From assembly GCF_003115845.1 (NCBI RefSeq), contig NZ_KZ819024.1, positions 124,001-188,000 on the forward strand: a stretch of DNA of 64,000 nt. Direction: 5' to 3'. The translations under genes and the position numbers were made by a program. The notes beneath the pieces were generated by a model. That model searched no databases, was not told the DNA's origin, and was given only the letters and a program-made list of their open reading frames with translations. This stretch comes from Brenneria roseae subsp. roseae (GTDB lineage: Bacteria; Pseudomonadota; Gammaproteobacteria; Enterobacterales; Enterobacteriaceae). Numbering within the stretch: position 1 is the first letter of the stretch; each line of letters begins with the position of its first letter. Of this stretch, positions 19,062-28,206 are shown piece after piece.

Positions 19062-19616
19062 ATGTTAACCAGAAACAAAAATGCGGACGGGCGCGGCGTC
19101 GGACATAAAACCTCAACTCGCGTCAGAAACAGCACCAAGCCGACATTCTCTACTGCCGCACCGGCCTTTTATCGTTGCTCACGCTGCCGCCGGCTGCTGG
19201 TGCAGCAATACGCGGGACAGGGCACGTTATCCATCATCTGCTGCGGTGAGCCGATGGTCGAATTGAAACCACAGGGGCCGACAGATGCCGCAGCCGAACA
19301 GCACCTGCCCGCCATGGTGGTATCCGGCGGGTTTGAATCCAACGCGCTATCCGTCACCGTCGGCGCGCCACCGCATCCGATGGACGGTGAACATCATCTG
19401 GAATGGATTTATCTCTACACATTCCAGGGCGGGCAAATCAAATTCATCGCGCCGGGCGACAAGCCTTCAGCGATCTTTTCGCTGGCGGAAAGCGATGCCT
19501 ACGTCTATTGCGACCGCGCGGTATGCAAAGGCAGCCAGTGCAAGTTTAACTGCAAACGGGGATTCACCGCCTACGCGTATTGCAACCGGCACGGCCTGTG
19601 GAAAAACACGTTTTAG
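19062..19616 (+). CDS. Desulfoferrodoxin/superoxide reductase-like protein with Cys-rich insert
   Basis: A 184-residue protein starting at ATG 19062 (GGAGG 8 bp upstream). After about 35 polar residues comes a desulforedoxin-type domain with C39-x2-C42 and C60-C61 in IICCGEPM. The superoxide reductase domain follows: H81 in EQH, H105 and H111 in HPMDGEHHLEWIYL, and C174/H177 in AYCNRHGLW, the exact ligand set of the Fe(His)4Cys site. Two departures stand out. The lysine usually found in the EKH motif is Gln80. About 22 extra residues between H111 and C174 hold four more cysteines (C150, C155, C160, C164). It ends the fadK operon and could protect oxygen-labile steps from superoxide. Confidence 0.8.
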   Translation: MLTRNKNADGRGVGHKTSTRVRNSTKPTFSTAAPAFYRCSRCRRLLVQQYAGQGTLSIICCGEPMVELKPQGPTDAAAEQHLPAMVVSGGFESNALSVTVGAPPHPMDGEHHLEWIYLYTFQGGQIKFIAPGDKPSAIFSLAESDAYVYCDRAVCKGSQCKFNCKRGFTAYAYCNRHGLWKNTF

Positions 19617-19690
19617 GCAGACGACTTAATCGGGCGCAGCGCGGGACGGATCGTGAATGCGTTCAACGATGCGTCGTGAGGTATCCGCAC

Positions 19691-20152
19691 CTACGATGAG
19701 GCGCCGGAAAACATATCGATATGCGCAATCCCATCTTCATCGTAGACGCTCCCCGTCGCGACAAAGCCAAAGCTGGCATAGAACGATTGCAGATGTGCCT
19801 GCGCGGATAGAAAAATCGCTTTCTGCGGCCAATGGCGCGCGCAGACAAGCAGCGCATGTTCCATCAGTTGATTCCCCAGTTGCTGACCCCGGACATGGGG
19901 CGCGACGATCACTCGACCGATGGTTACCGCATCCTTGCCTGGCGCCGGCGCCAGCAGCCGCGCATAAGCGGACAGCTTCCCGTTATCGTATGCCGCAATA
20001 TGGCGATTGCCGTCAGCCAAATCGCGACCGTCAATATCCAGATACGGGCAGGTTTGTTCAACGACAAAGACCTGATTACGCAGAGCAAGAATGTCATGCA
20101 ATGAATAGACGTTCAGGTCCTCAACCCCCCAGTCATGCCATATCAGATTCAT
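19691..20152 (-). CDS. elaA: GNAT family acetyltransferase ElaA
   Basis: Single GNAT-domain N-acyltransferase, 153 residues as in E. coli ElaA. Recognisable are LRNQVFVVEQTCPYLDIDGRD near residue 24, the acetyl-CoA binding motif IGRVIVAPHVRGQQLGNQLM near 78, and YASFGFVATGSVYDEDGIAHIDM at the end. The acceptor is unknown. It is convergent with the superoxide-reductase-like gene and lies 32 bp downstream of lplT, so it may be read from the aas-lplT transcript. Confidence 0.92.
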   Translation of the reverse strand: MNLIWHDWGVEDLNVYSLHDILALRNQVFVVEQTCPYLDIDGRDLADGNRHIAAYDNGKLSAYARLLAPAPGKDAVTIGRVIVAPHVRGQQLGNQLMEHALLVCARHWPQKAIFLSAQAHLQSFYASFGFVATGSVYDEDGIAHIDMFSGASS

Positions 20153-20184
20153 ACCTGTCTCTTAAGACCCTCGCTATGATTGCC

Positions 20185-21387
20185 TTAACGCCGCTTGGTG
20201 AAAATCAGCCATCCCCACAGCAATGCAATCGCCAATGCGAATAATACGCCGAAACCGATCCCGATAGTGATAACCGATACGCCGAGTTTCACCACCAGCG
20301 AGTAAAGCCCCAGCATCAGCAGCATCGAGGCGTTTTCACCCAGATTCTGCACGGCAATGGCATTGCCGGCCCCCACGCTGATTTTGCCACGTTCCTGCAA
20401 CAGCGCATTGAGCGGCACAATGAAAAAGCCGCCCAGCGCGCCAAGCAAAATCAGTAAACCATAGGCGCTGATCAGGTTGTGCTGAAGGGTAAAAATCACT
20501 ACCACGACGCCAATCAGCACGCCCGCTGGCAGACAGCGCTGTACCGTTTTCAGCGTCACCAGTTTAGCAGCGGCCCCGGCCCCCAGCACGATCCCCACCG
20601 CGACCATCGCGTTCAGCAACGTAGGCGTCGCATTATCCGTAATGCCCAGCGCCAACGGTACCCACAGCACCAGCAGAAAACGCAGCGTCACGCCCGCGCC
20701 CCAAAACAGGCTGGTGCCAACCAGCGAAAAGCGGGTTTCCCCGTCACGCCACAAAACGCGGCAGGCAGAGAAGAAGCGGTGCATCATCCGAGCCGGATGC
20801 CACTGCTGTCCCGGACGCGCCGCATTGAGGCGAGGGATCAACATGTTCGCGCCCAGCGCAATGCCATAGGTAACGGCGCAAATCGCCAGCGCCGCGTACA
20901 GGTTCCAGTCGGCCAGCACGCCGCCGGCAACGGACCCGGTCAGGATCGCCGCAATGGTGGAAGCCTCCATCAGGCCATTCGCCTTGACGAGTTGGTCGCC
21001 GCGGGTGATCTCGCCCAGAATCCCATACTTGGCTGGCGAATAAGCCGCCGCGCCAACCCCCACCAGCGTATATCCCAGAAACGGATTTCCCCCGATCAAA
21101 ATCAGCAGCGCGCCGGCCAGCTTCAGAGCATTGGCGAACATCATCACCCGCCCTTTGGCAAAACTGTCCGCAACCTGCCCGACGAAAGGCGCCAGAATGA
21201 TATACGCCACCACGAAGCCCATCTGTAAAAACGGCTGACTCCAGTCGGGATAAACGAGTTGCTTGATCAACGCCAGCGTGGCAAACAACAATGCATTGTC
21301 ACCAAAGGCGGAAAAAAACTGCGCGATAATGACCGCGTTCATGCTGCGCGACAACAACGGCGTCGTTGGTTCCGGCGTCTGACTCAT
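20185..21387 (-). CDS. lplT: Lysophospholipid transporter LplT
   Basis: MFS flippase moving lysophosphatidylethanolamine across the inner membrane for reacylation by Aas. The 400-residue protein begins with [24 protein letters not shown], the typical LplT first helix, and about twelve hydrophobic segments follow. Its ATG overlaps the aas stop (ATGA). The aas-lplT order here, with aas upstream, is tight and ensures coupled expression. Confidence 0.95.
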   Translation of the reverse strand: MSQTPEPTTPLLSRSMNAVIIAQFFSAFGDNALLFATLALIKQLVYPDWSQPFLQMGFVVAYIILAPFVGQVADSFAKGRVMMFANALKLAGALLILIGGNPFLGYTLVGVGAAAYSPAKYGILGEITRGDQLVKANGLMEASTIAAILTGSVAGGVLADWNLYAALAICAVTYGIALGANMLIPRLNAARPGQQWHPARMMHRFFSACRVLWRDGETRFSLVGTSLFWGAGVTLRFLLVLWVPLALGITDNATPTLLNAMVAVGIVLGAGAAAKLVTLKTVQRCLPAGVLIGVVVVIFTLQHNLISAYGLLILLGALGGFFIVPLNALLQERGKISVGAGNAIAVQNLGENASMLLMLGLYSLVVKLGVSVITIGIGFGVLFALAIALLWGWLIFTKRR

Positions 21388-23549
21388 GATTCCTGCTCCC
21401 GTTCTTCGGCATGTTCAGCCATCTGGCGCAATGTGACAAAATCAGGTTTACCACTGCCGAGTAACGGTAATGCCTTCACGTACCGAATATCCCGCGGCAC
21501 CATCAGCTCAGGCGCGCCGCCACTACGCGCCTGCGCCAGCAGTTTCTCACGGGTCAGCTGGCCGTCGGTGGTAAACAACACCAGCGCTTCTCCTTTACTG
21601 CTGTCGCTTTTGGCGCTGGCGGCATGCTGCGCGTCCGGGGAAGTTTTTATCGCCAGTTGCTCCACGCTTTCCAGCGACACCATCTCACCCGCCAGCTTGG
21701 CAAAGCGTTTAACCCGCCCGACGATGGTACAGAATCCTTTGTCATCCAGTTCGACAATGTCGCCCGTGTCATACCAGCCCATCTGCAATTCACCTTGTGC
21801 GTTTTCCGCCGCCGGCACTTCCAGCACGCCCGGATGTTCAACCCGCAGATAGCCTTTCATGATATTCGGCCCGCGCAGTTGCAGGCGCCCGCCGCGATCG
21901 ATCCCCGGCACGGCGATCAGCCGGGATTCCATTTCCGGCAGCAGACGCCCCACGGTGTGAATTTTGGCCGCCATCGGCACATTGATCGCCACCACGGGCG
22001 CACACTCCGTCACGCCATAGCCTTCCAGAATACGAATGCCGAATTTGTCCTGCCATATCTGGCGGGTCGATTCCGACAGTTTTTCCGCCCCGGCCACCAC
22101 ATAACGCAAACGGGCAAAGTCATAAGGGTGCGCAAAGCGCGCGTAATTGCCCAGAAAGGTGGACGTGCCGAACAGCACGGTGCAATTCTGGTCATATACC
22201 AGCTCCGGCACAATGCGATAGTGCAGCGGGCTGGGATAGAGAAACACTCTGGCGCCGGTGATCAGCGGGGTCAGCAGACCGACCGTCAATCCAAAGGCAT
22301 GGAACAATGGCAACGCAGACATAAAGCGGTCACGCGGGGTGAAATCCGCCACGGTGCGGATCTGCTCGACATTCGCCAGCAGGCTGTCGTGAGAGTGCAC
22401 CACGCCCTTCGGATTCCCCTCCGAGCCGGAAGTAAACAGCACTATCGCGGCATCGCCCGCCTGCTGCGGCAACATCGCCCTGGCAGGAAACAACAGGTGA
22501 AGCAGAATCCACAGTTTGTCCGCCAGCGTCACCGTATCTTTCAAATCTTCCAGATAGACCCAGTGGGCCTCACTCACCTGCTTAGGCAGGTCGGTTAGCT
22601 TGCCCTTTTCCAAAAACTGGCGTGAAGTCACAATGGTTTTGATCGTGGCGGCCTTCATCGCGCTTTGCAGCCCTTTGGCCCCCGACGTGTAATTCAACAT
22701 CGCAGGGACGCGGTTGCGTAACGTTGCCCCCAGAATGGCGGCAGCCGCGATCGTCGCGTTGGGCAGTAACATCCCCACATGCTCATCCGCCTGAGTAAAA
22801 CGTTGCAGAATTCGCGATACGCCGAGCGACTTTTTCAGTAATCCCTGATAGCTGTCCTCTTTGAACGCAATATCCGTAATACAGGGAGAACTGCGGCCAT
22901 AGCGCTTGCGGGCAGCAAGAAACGCCTGATACAGCGTTTGGTTCGGGCGCGTGGCCATCCTCGCATCCATCATAATCCGATGCAGATGCTCACCCGCCAA
23001 TATACGGCGTTCTCTGGCGCTGCCTGCCTCGGGCATCGGTAGCCGGGTGGGGGGCAGATAGCTGATGGTGATTTGCGGAAACCAATGACGTTTAAAAATG
23101 CCGCCCAGACGACCAAATGGCGAAAGCTCCGCGCCATCAATCCGCACGGGAATAATCGTTGCGCCCGATTTGGCCGCGACAAACGCCGCGCCGCTGTATA
23201 TTTTCATCAGCGACCCCGTGACGGTAATCCGTCCCTCAGGGAAGAGCACCACTGGCTGTCCACCATCTATCATCTTAATCAATCCCTTGATGGCTAGTGG
23301 CTTGGTCGGATCCAGCGGCACAAAATCAATATAGGGTTTCAGCCAGCGCATAAACCAGCGCTCTGAAATGGATGAATACACGGCAAAGACGGGTTTGATC
23401 GGCAAGAATAACGCCAGCAGCGCACCATCAAGAAAGGAAACGTGATTGGGCGTAATCAACAATTTTGATTGCTGAAAACGGCTGCTGTCGCCCTCAATCC
23501 GGATGCGGTACAGACGGCGGAACACCCAACGCAACAGGGTATAAATCAT
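21384..23549 (-). CDS. aas: Bifunctional acyltransferase / acyl-ACP synthetase Aas
   Basis: Remodels lysophospholipids: the N-terminal domain is a 2-acylglycerophosphoethanolamine acyltransferase and the C-terminal domain an acyl-ACP synthetase. From ATG at 23547-23549 (GGGAG five bases upstream) the protein has 721 residues, against 719 in E. coli. The acyltransferase H-x4-D motif is H36-D41 in NHVSFLDG, with [14 protein letters not shown] further on. The AMP-binding P-loop [17 protein letters not shown] begins near residue 375. The lysine motif LLGSGKPDF is near the C-terminus. An earlier in-frame start exists but lacks a ribosome site. Confidence 0.95.
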   Translation of the reverse strand: MIYTLLRWVFRRLYRIRIEGDSSRFQQSKLLITPNHVSFLDGALLALFLPIKPVFAVYSSISERWFMRWLKPYIDFVPLDPTKPLAIKGLIKMIDGGQPVVLFPEGRITVTGSLMKIYSGAAFVAAKSGATIIPVRIDGAELSPFGRLGGIFKRHWFPQITISYLPPTRLPMPEAGSARERRILAGEHLHRIMMDARMATRPNQTLYQAFLAARKRYGRSSPCITDIAFKEDSYQGLLKKSLGVSRILQRFTQADEHVGMLLPNATIAAAAILGATLRNRVPAMLNYTSGAKGLQSAMKAATIKTIVTSRQFLEKGKLTDLPKQVSEAHWVYLEDLKDTVTLADKLWILLHLLFPARAMLPQQAGDAAIVLFTSGSEGNPKGVVHSHDSLLANVEQIRTVADFTPRDRFMSALPLFHAFGLTVGLLTPLITGARVFLYPSPLHYRIVPELVYDQNCTVLFGTSTFLGNYARFAHPYDFARLRYVVAGAEKLSESTRQIWQDKFGIRILEGYGVTECAPVVAINVPMAAKIHTVGRLLPEMESRLIAVPGIDRGGRLQLRGPNIMKGYLRVEHPGVLEVPAAENAQGELQMGWYDTGDIVELDDKGFCTIVGRVKRFAKLAGEMVSLESVEQLAIKTSPDAQHAASAKSDSSKGEALVLFTTDGQLTREKLLAQARSGGAPELMVPRDIRYVKALPLLGSGKPDFVTLRQMAEHAEEREQES

Positions 23550-24061
23550 GTCTTCTCCCGTAGACAGATTAAACGGTGTGGCCTGTTTGAAACAGACCGT
23601 GATCACCCCGTAAAAATACTATAGTGACCCATTCATCACCAGAATAACCGACGCATGACCAGCAGTAAGGTAACTTATTAGGATAATTCGCCTTTAGTAT
23701 AAGCGTACACGGCTGAAACTGTCTCCCCATGCTGTCATGCCGGAATAATGGTGAAACAGGCAATATCAGCGCATGATAAACACTGGATATATCATTGCCG
23801 ATAATGACCTGACGCTGAGCGCCGGCAATATTAATACCGATAACACTTTTGAAATAGCTTAAACAAGTCGTCGTTCACTCGCGGGGGAGAAATTTAAGGT
23901 GGGTGATAAAGCAATAATAATTTAATCTGGACTCATTCGGCGAAGTAAGTTTGTTGCTTCTATTTGTAGCGCGCGTAATGCTTTATTAGCGAAACGAGCG
24001 TTTATTGTTATCGGTAGATGTATTTTCCCGATTTAACGATCGACTGGCAGAAACGACAGGC
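23550..24061. other. Intergenic region between aas and the OmrA/B-like RNA
   Basis: About 500 bases. It should hold the aas promoter (minus strand, near 23600-23640). A short decayed coding fragment resembling haemagglutinin repeats lies at 23773-23862 and is listed separately. I see nothing else convincing. Confidence 0.5.
23773..23862 (+). pseudogene. Possible relic of a filamentous haemagglutinin/CdiA repeat protein
   Basis: A 29-codon frame reads INTGYIIADNDLTLSAGNIN and then TDNTFEIA before a stop. The pattern (N-T-G, A-x-N-D-L-T-L-x-A-G-N-I-N) is that of the repeats in two-partner-secreted adhesins and CdiA proteins. No start site, signal or flanking homologous sequence is seen, so this looks like a leftover of a deleted adhesin gene. 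The fragment is short, so chance similarity is possible. Confidence 0.35.
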
Positions 24062-24151
24062 AAAAAAAACCTACGCATCCGCGTAGGTCGGTGTAATTAA
24101 ATGGTTCAATGTACAGAGTACATTGATACATCACCAATCAATACCTCTGGG
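24062..24151 (-). ncRNA. omrA: OmrA/OmrB-family small regulatory RNA
   Basis: On the minus strand the RNA begins CCCAGAGGTATTGATTGGTG, the conserved 5' seed of E. coli OmrA and OmrB, and ends with a terminator CCTACGC-GGAT-GCGTAGG followed by eight Ts, as in both E. coli RNAs. Length is about 90 nt. The middle part differs from E. coli. Location downstream of nothing but upstream of aas matches the aas-omr interval of enterics. A TAGAGT element stands 8-13 bases before the 5' end as a likely -10. Known Omr RNAs are OmpR-activated and repress outer-membrane proteins (cirA, fecA, ompT, csgD). Only one copy is seen here; A versus B cannot be decided. Confidence 0.92.
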
Positions 24152-24682
24152 ACTTTTTACTCTAAAGAGGCGTAACCCGATAAACCAGTGAGTAATCGAA
24201 AGAGTTCTGCCAGAAGTGCAACCAACTGTAAAATTCTGCCGTATCCTGTAAGAACACGATAGCCTGTTCCTCAGGATCGACGCATCTCACTGCCCTTTCA
24301 TAAACAAACCACCCGGCTGCCGGCTGATCAAAGTCAGACTTACCACCGATGATAATAATCCAGTTTATTTTTCAACATACAATGTCTTTATTCCGGGAAT
24401 AAATAACAAACAGAAAACAAATGACGTTCTTCGCCTTCGGCAGCCACAATAACCCGGCATTAAACCGCTCACGGAATTTATAAGAAACTTCGATTAAGTA
24501 ATAGAAAAAACAAATATAACACCCGAATTAAGACCTGTTTATTTCTTACCTGATGGCGACCATCAGAATAGAAGGTAATTAAGCCGCTTTTTCAACGAAA
24601 TCTATAAAATAACCAGGCGTACTATCTAAAAGTCCTGCCAAAGGGCAGGTATTGACTTCCACATAAGGGTTTATAAAAAATA
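24152..24682. other. Long intergenic region upstream of the chemoreceptor gene
   Basis: About 530 bases. The left end is the promoter region of the Omr-type RNA, where OmpR sites are expected. The right part is AT-rich and holds a short hairpin CCTGCC/GGCAGG at 24634-24649 in the presumed 5' leader of the chemoreceptor gene. I could not find a convincing sigma-28 flagellar promoter and see no gene. Confidence 0.45.
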
Positions 24683-26335
24683 ATGAAGAACTACAAAATC
24701 GGTACCCGGCTGGCCGGAGGATTTGGTTTACTCATCCTATTTTCTCTGGTGATGCTGACCAGCGGTATTTATCAACTCAACCAGGTCTCTCATAGTACGC
24801 AACAAATGATGCAAGAACCGCTTCGTAAAGAACGTCTGGCATCGGATTGGCACGCCGCGCTGGTCGCAGGCGTGCAACGGAGTATGGCGGTTGCCCGCAG
24901 TAATGACGATTCACTGGCTGAGCTGTTCGCCGCCGAGAACGCCGCGGCGAGCAAACAAAGCAGCAAACGGCAGGAACAATTTGCCAGCCTGATTTCCACC
25001 CCTGAGGAGCAATCCTTATTCGACAAGGTCGGCGAATACCGTCAGCTTTACATCAAAAAACGCGACGCCATCATCACGGCAAAGTCGGCGGGCCAGTTTG
25101 ATAAGGCCGTCGAGCTATTCGAAAAAGAGTTTATACCGGCGTCAAACGGCTATCTGGCAAGTGTCGAGGCGCTGAGTGACCACCAGCGCGCCAGCATCGA
25201 CCAGATGGGCGAAAGCATCAATCAAAGCGCAAGTCAGGGTTACCTTTTCCTTGGCATCATGGGGCTGCTAAGCGCCGCCGTCGGCGCACTGGTTGCCTGG
25301 ATGCTCACGCGCAGTATCGTTCAGCCACTGGCTCGTGCCGTACAAGCCACGCAGGCCGTGGCGGCAGGCGATCTGACATATGCCATACAGCCTGAAGGGC
25401 GCGACGAAGCGGCCCAGCTACTTCATGCCTTGCAAGACATGACCGTTCGTTTGCGCACTATCGTCGGTGAAGTCCGGCAGGGCTCGGAATCCATCGCCGG
25501 CGCATCGTCGCAGCTCGCCGCAGGCAACATCGACCTTTCCAGCCGAACCGAAGAACAAGCCAGCGCGCTACAGGAAACCGCCGCCTCTATCGAAGAATTG
25601 AGCGCAACGGTACGACAGAACGCGGATAACGCCCGGCAAGCCAACCAGCTCGCACAGGCGACCACCGGGCAGGCGCAGTCCGGCGGGCAACTGGTGACTG
25701 AAGTTGTCGAAACCATGGGGGCGATCGACGCATCATCTAAAAAGATCGTGGATATCATCGGCGTTATTGACAGTATTGCGTTCCAGACCAACATTCTGGC
25801 ACTCAATGCGGCAGTAGAGGCGGCGCGGGCGGGTGAACAAGGCCGTGGCTTTGCCGTGGTTGCCAGCGAAGTCCGGAGCCTGGCACAGCGCAGTGCATCA
25901 GCGGCCAAAGAGATCAAAGAGCTGATCGATCATTCAGTCGAAACCGTAGAAGCGGGTAACCGTTTGGTCGAGCAAGCGGGCGTTTCCATACAGGAAATCG
26001 TCAACGGCGTGCGCCGGGTCAGCGACCTGGTGGGAGAAATCAGTTCCGCCAGCAACGAACAGACGCTGGGCATTGAACAGGTGAACGTTGCCGTGAACCA
26101 GATGGAAGTCACCACCCAGCAGAACGCCTCGCTGGTTAATGAAGCCTCATCGGCGACTCAGTCTCTGCAACAACAGGCGGCACAACTGGCTCAGACGGTG
26201 AGTATATTCCTGTTGGACAACGACAGCCGGCTTGCCAATACGCCGACTGTCGCACCGTTAACGCTCAAACCGGCGCTGGCGTCGCCGGGTGGGAAAAAGG
26301 CGTCAGCGAATGAAGGGGATTGGGCCTCTTTCTGA
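24683..26335 (+). CDS. Methyl-accepting chemotaxis protein
   Basis: A 550-residue transmembrane chemoreceptor. Membrane helix 1 is about residues 10-30, the periplasmic four-helix-bundle ligand domain about 31-188, and membrane helix 2 about 190-212. A HAMP domain follows, then the cytoplasmic signalling hairpin with the conserved tip [20 protein letters not shown] near residue 370. The methylation helices flank it. The last five residues are DWASF, matching the xWxxF tether that recruits CheR and CheB in Tar/Tsr (NWETF). The attractant is not predictable. It is a single gene, with its own terminator. Confidence 0.93.
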   Translation: MKNYKIGTRLAGGFGLLILFSLVMLTSGIYQLNQVSHSTQQMMQEPLRKERLASDWHAALVAGVQRSMAVARSNDDSLAELFAAENAAASKQSSKRQEQFASLISTPEEQSLFDKVGEYRQLYIKKRDAIITAKSAGQFDKAVELFEKEFIPASNGYLASVEALSDHQRASIDQMGESINQSASQGYLFLGIMGLLSAAVGALVAWMLTRSIVQPLARAVQATQAVAAGDLTYAIQPEGRDEAAQLLHALQDMTVRLRTIVGEVRQGSESIAGASSQLAAGNIDLSSRTEEQASALQETAASIEELSATVRQNADNARQANQLAQATTGQAQSGGQLVTEVVETMGAIDASSKKIVDIIGVIDSIAFQTNILALNAAVEAARAGEQGRGFAVVASEVRSLAQRSASAAKEIKELIDHSVETVEAGNRLVEQAGVSIQEIVNGVRRVSDLVGEISSASNEQTLGIEQVNVAVNQMEVTTQQNASLVNEASSATQSLQQQAAQLAQTVSIFLLDNDSRLANTPTVAPLTLKPALASPGGKKASANEGDWASF

Positions 26336-26358
26336 GTAGGGTATCTGGTCACAACATT

Positions 26359-26387
26359 AAAGAGCCGTGGTGATCCCGCGGCTCTTT
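26359..26387 (+). terminator. Terminator after the chemoreceptor gene
   Basis: AAAGAGCCG at 26359-26367 pairs perfectly with CGGCTCTTT at 26379-26387. The A and T flanks make it usable on both strands, also for the convergent acetyltransferase gene. Confidence 0.75.
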
Positions 26388-26458
26388 GTCTGGCGCGGAC
26401 GATGAAATCGCCTGAAAACACGTTGAGTCCAGCACACAAATCCATTTTCACCGCCATG

Positions 26459-26911
26459 CTATAACCCTTGACGATATAGCCTCACCGTTTTATCAGGATA
26501 ATCCAGTCCATCCCCGATATACTGCCAGCCGAATTTTTCGTAATAGCCGCTGAAGGTCGCGTACAGATACAGGTCTGCAAACCCGGCGCGGCGACTATAA
26601 TCCAGCACATGGCGCTGTAGCATCTGCCCCAGTCCTTTATCACGCTGATTTTCATCGACATACAGCGCCGCCAGCCAGGGGGTCAAATCCTGACGGCTGA
26701 TCAAATCGCAGCGCCACAGCCCAACGGTGCCAACCAGGCGATCCGCTTCCAGTGCAATGAACGTCACGGGCAATGCGGGGGGATTGAGGCTGCTACGCAC
26801 CACACTGGCAAAAAACTCACGGCTGCTGTGACTGCCAAACGCCTGCCACAACCAGTCCGTCACCTGCTCCTGATGCTGAGGGTACTCAGCCAGATAAACA
26901 ATTTTTGCCAT
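26459..26911 (-). CDS. GNAT family N-acetyltransferase
   Basis: Single GNAT domain, 150 residues. Acetyl-CoA binding region: LAALYVDENQRDKGLGQMLQ (R/Q-x-x-G-x-G/A type) near residue 82, followed by LYLYATFSGYYEKFGWQYIG typical of the C-terminal part. No partner gene or antitoxin-like neighbour is visible, so it is probably a small-molecule or protein acetyltransferase. The substrate is unknown. Confidence 0.85.
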   Translation of the reverse strand: MAKIVYLAEYPQHQEQVTDWLWQAFGSHSSREFFASVVRSSLNPPALPVTFIALEADRLVGTVGLWRCDLISRQDLTPWLAALYVDENQRDKGLGQMLQRHVLDYSRRAGFADLYLYATFSGYYEKFGWQYIGDGLDYPDKTVRLYRQGL

Positions 26912-27018
26912 GTCTACGCCCGTTGCTCCTGAAAGATCGGTACGGAATCAAACAAATACACGCCAAAATCCTATTGTCCGACTGATGCCAACGCTGATAT
27001 TAAGGAACAATAATCGGC

Positions 27019-27336
27019 CTACTTTACCAAACTCAGCGCCTGATCAAGCACTTTCGCACCATTTAATGTCCCGTATGCCACAGGATCGATCACCGCAATG
27101 GGAATCTGATAGCTATCCGTCAGCTTTTTATTTTCATTCAGCTTAAAACGTACCTGCGGCCCCAACAGCACGGCAATAATATCATTGCCATATTCCTGAA
27201 GCTCATCACGCAGGTTTTGCTCCGGAACGGCGTAAATCTTGAGTTCCAGTTCACGACGCTCCGCTTCCTTTTCCATTCTGGCTGCCACCAGCGAGGTGGA
27301 CATGCCCGCAGAACAGGCCAGTATGATTCTTTTCAT
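27019..27336 (-). CDS. Orphan PTS IIB component, lactose/cellobiose type
   Basis: A 105-residue phosphocarrier domain. Start MKRIILACSAGMSTSLV is chosen because it matches the N-terminus of the family; longer in-frame starts upstream add unrelated residues. The phosphorylated cysteine is C8 in the ACSAGMSTSL loop, as in ChbB. VLLGPQVRFKLNE near residue 58 and PIAVIDPVAYGTLNGAKVL near residue 80 are also typical. No IIA or IIC gene lies nearby, so it depends on partners elsewhere or is the remnant of a larger operon. Confidence 0.85.
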   Translation of the reverse strand: MKRIILACSAGMSTSLVAARMEKEAERRELELKIYAVPEQNLRDELQEYGNDIIAVLLGPQVRFKLNENKKLTDSYQIPIAVIDPVAYGTLNGAKVLDQALSLVK

Positions 27337-27359
27337 CAGTCCGATCTCCATCTCATCCC

Positions 27360-27665
27360 TCAGCATAAGTTGATTCTTATAAAAAATCGCCATATCCAAT
27401 ACGATAATAAAAAGGCAGAAATTATATTAAGACTAACATCTTTAACTCTTTTTTTAATACATAAAAACAAGAAAGGAAAAACAAAAATAAGAAATGAAAT
27501 CACCCCAGTAAAATCTCTAACATCATCAACAACAAAAGCTCTAAAAGCCATACATGCATTTAATATTTCTTTTCCGTCAATATAAATTTCTTCTTCAAAT
27601 GAGGATAAAAAATATATTGCAATACAACAAAAAATCAACAACATGATTTTTATATATACCATCAC
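27360..27665 (-). CDS. Small AT-rich membrane protein, unknown
   Basis: A 101-residue protein I do not recognise. Three hydrophobic segments are visible: about 3-20, 56-71 and 82-95, separated by a charged stretch with SSFEEEIYIDGKE. Base composition is much more AT-rich than the flanking genes, which suggests recent acquisition. It lies 12 bp downstream of the 112-residue gene and both are probably cotranscribed. A membrane protein next to a putative cell-wall-active protein is a common immunity arrangement, but this is only an inference. Confidence 0.55.
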   Translation of the reverse strand: MMVYIKIMLLIFCCIAIYFLSSFEEEIYIDGKEILNACMAFRAFVVDDVRDFTGVISFLIFVFPFLFLCIKKRVKDVSLNIISAFLLSYWIWRFFIRINLC

Positions 27666-27677
27666 ATCAAATCCCTT

Positions 27678-28016
27678 TTAAAATTCGATAGTAGCATTAG
27701 ATGACTTATTCGTACCATTAATCGTATCATTAATCATCTGTCTAAACTGCAAAACACCATAAGCTTTTAATCTTTCAGGAACTCCGCCAACTTCAGCTAT
27801 AGCAACACCAGCCAGCAATAAAACCGGAACTTTTTCTTCATGAGCATACCTTATTATTTTATCTCTATTGTAGTACAAATAAGCAGCCTTATAAGCCCAT
27901 AGATAAGATTTTCCAGTAACATATTTAGAGCTATCCGGTAAGTGATATCTTATAAAATCAAACCCTGTAAATTTTGGAAAACCTAAATCATCAACATCAC
28001 AAAATTGATTCTTCAT
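27678..28016 (-). CDS. Small AT-rich protein, possible fragment of a cell-wall-active effector
   Basis: A 112-residue protein without a signal peptide. The central segment VPVLLLAGVAIAEVGGVPERLKAYG resembles the catalytic-helix region of lysozyme-like or transglycosylase-type domains, where a Glu follows a hydrophobic A-rich helix, but this is a visual impression. GC content is low compared with the neighbourhood. It is followed by a three-helix membrane protein. Whether it is a complete toxin, a truncated effector tail or something unrelated cannot be decided from sequence alone. Confidence 0.5.
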   Translation of the reverse strand: MKNQFCDVDDLGFPKFTGFDFIRYHLPDSSKYVTGKSYLWAYKAAYLYYNRDKIIRYAHEEKVPVLLLAGVAIAEVGGVPERLKAYGVLQFRQMINDTINGTNKSSNATIEF

Positions 28017-28159
28017 TTATTCTATCCTTAAAAAACACTTTCACTCCATAAACTATATCCTGATGTTCTGGCAATATGAATATTTCACTATGGTTATTCT
28101 ATTACTTCTCAGTAATTCGTCTTATTGTGTCCAGATACGAAAAAATCAGAGAATGGAAT

Positions 28160-28187
28160 AAAAAATGAGGCATCGATCAATGCCTCA
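28160..28187 (-). terminator. Terminator of lysA
   Basis: On the minus strand TGAGGCAT pairs with ATGCCTCA across a six-base loop and is followed by TTTTTT. It begins 20 bp after the lysA stop. Confidence 0.8.
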
Positions 28188-28206
28188 CCTCCCCAAATCA
28201 TCCCGA

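Noticed and set aside
21624-22598. 324-codon frame antisense to aas
   Set aside because: Same type of shadow; aas is full length and conserved.
24560-24682. Sigma-28 flagellar promoter before the chemoreceptor gene
   Set aside because: Best TAAA-N15 candidate matches only four of eight bases of the -10 element.
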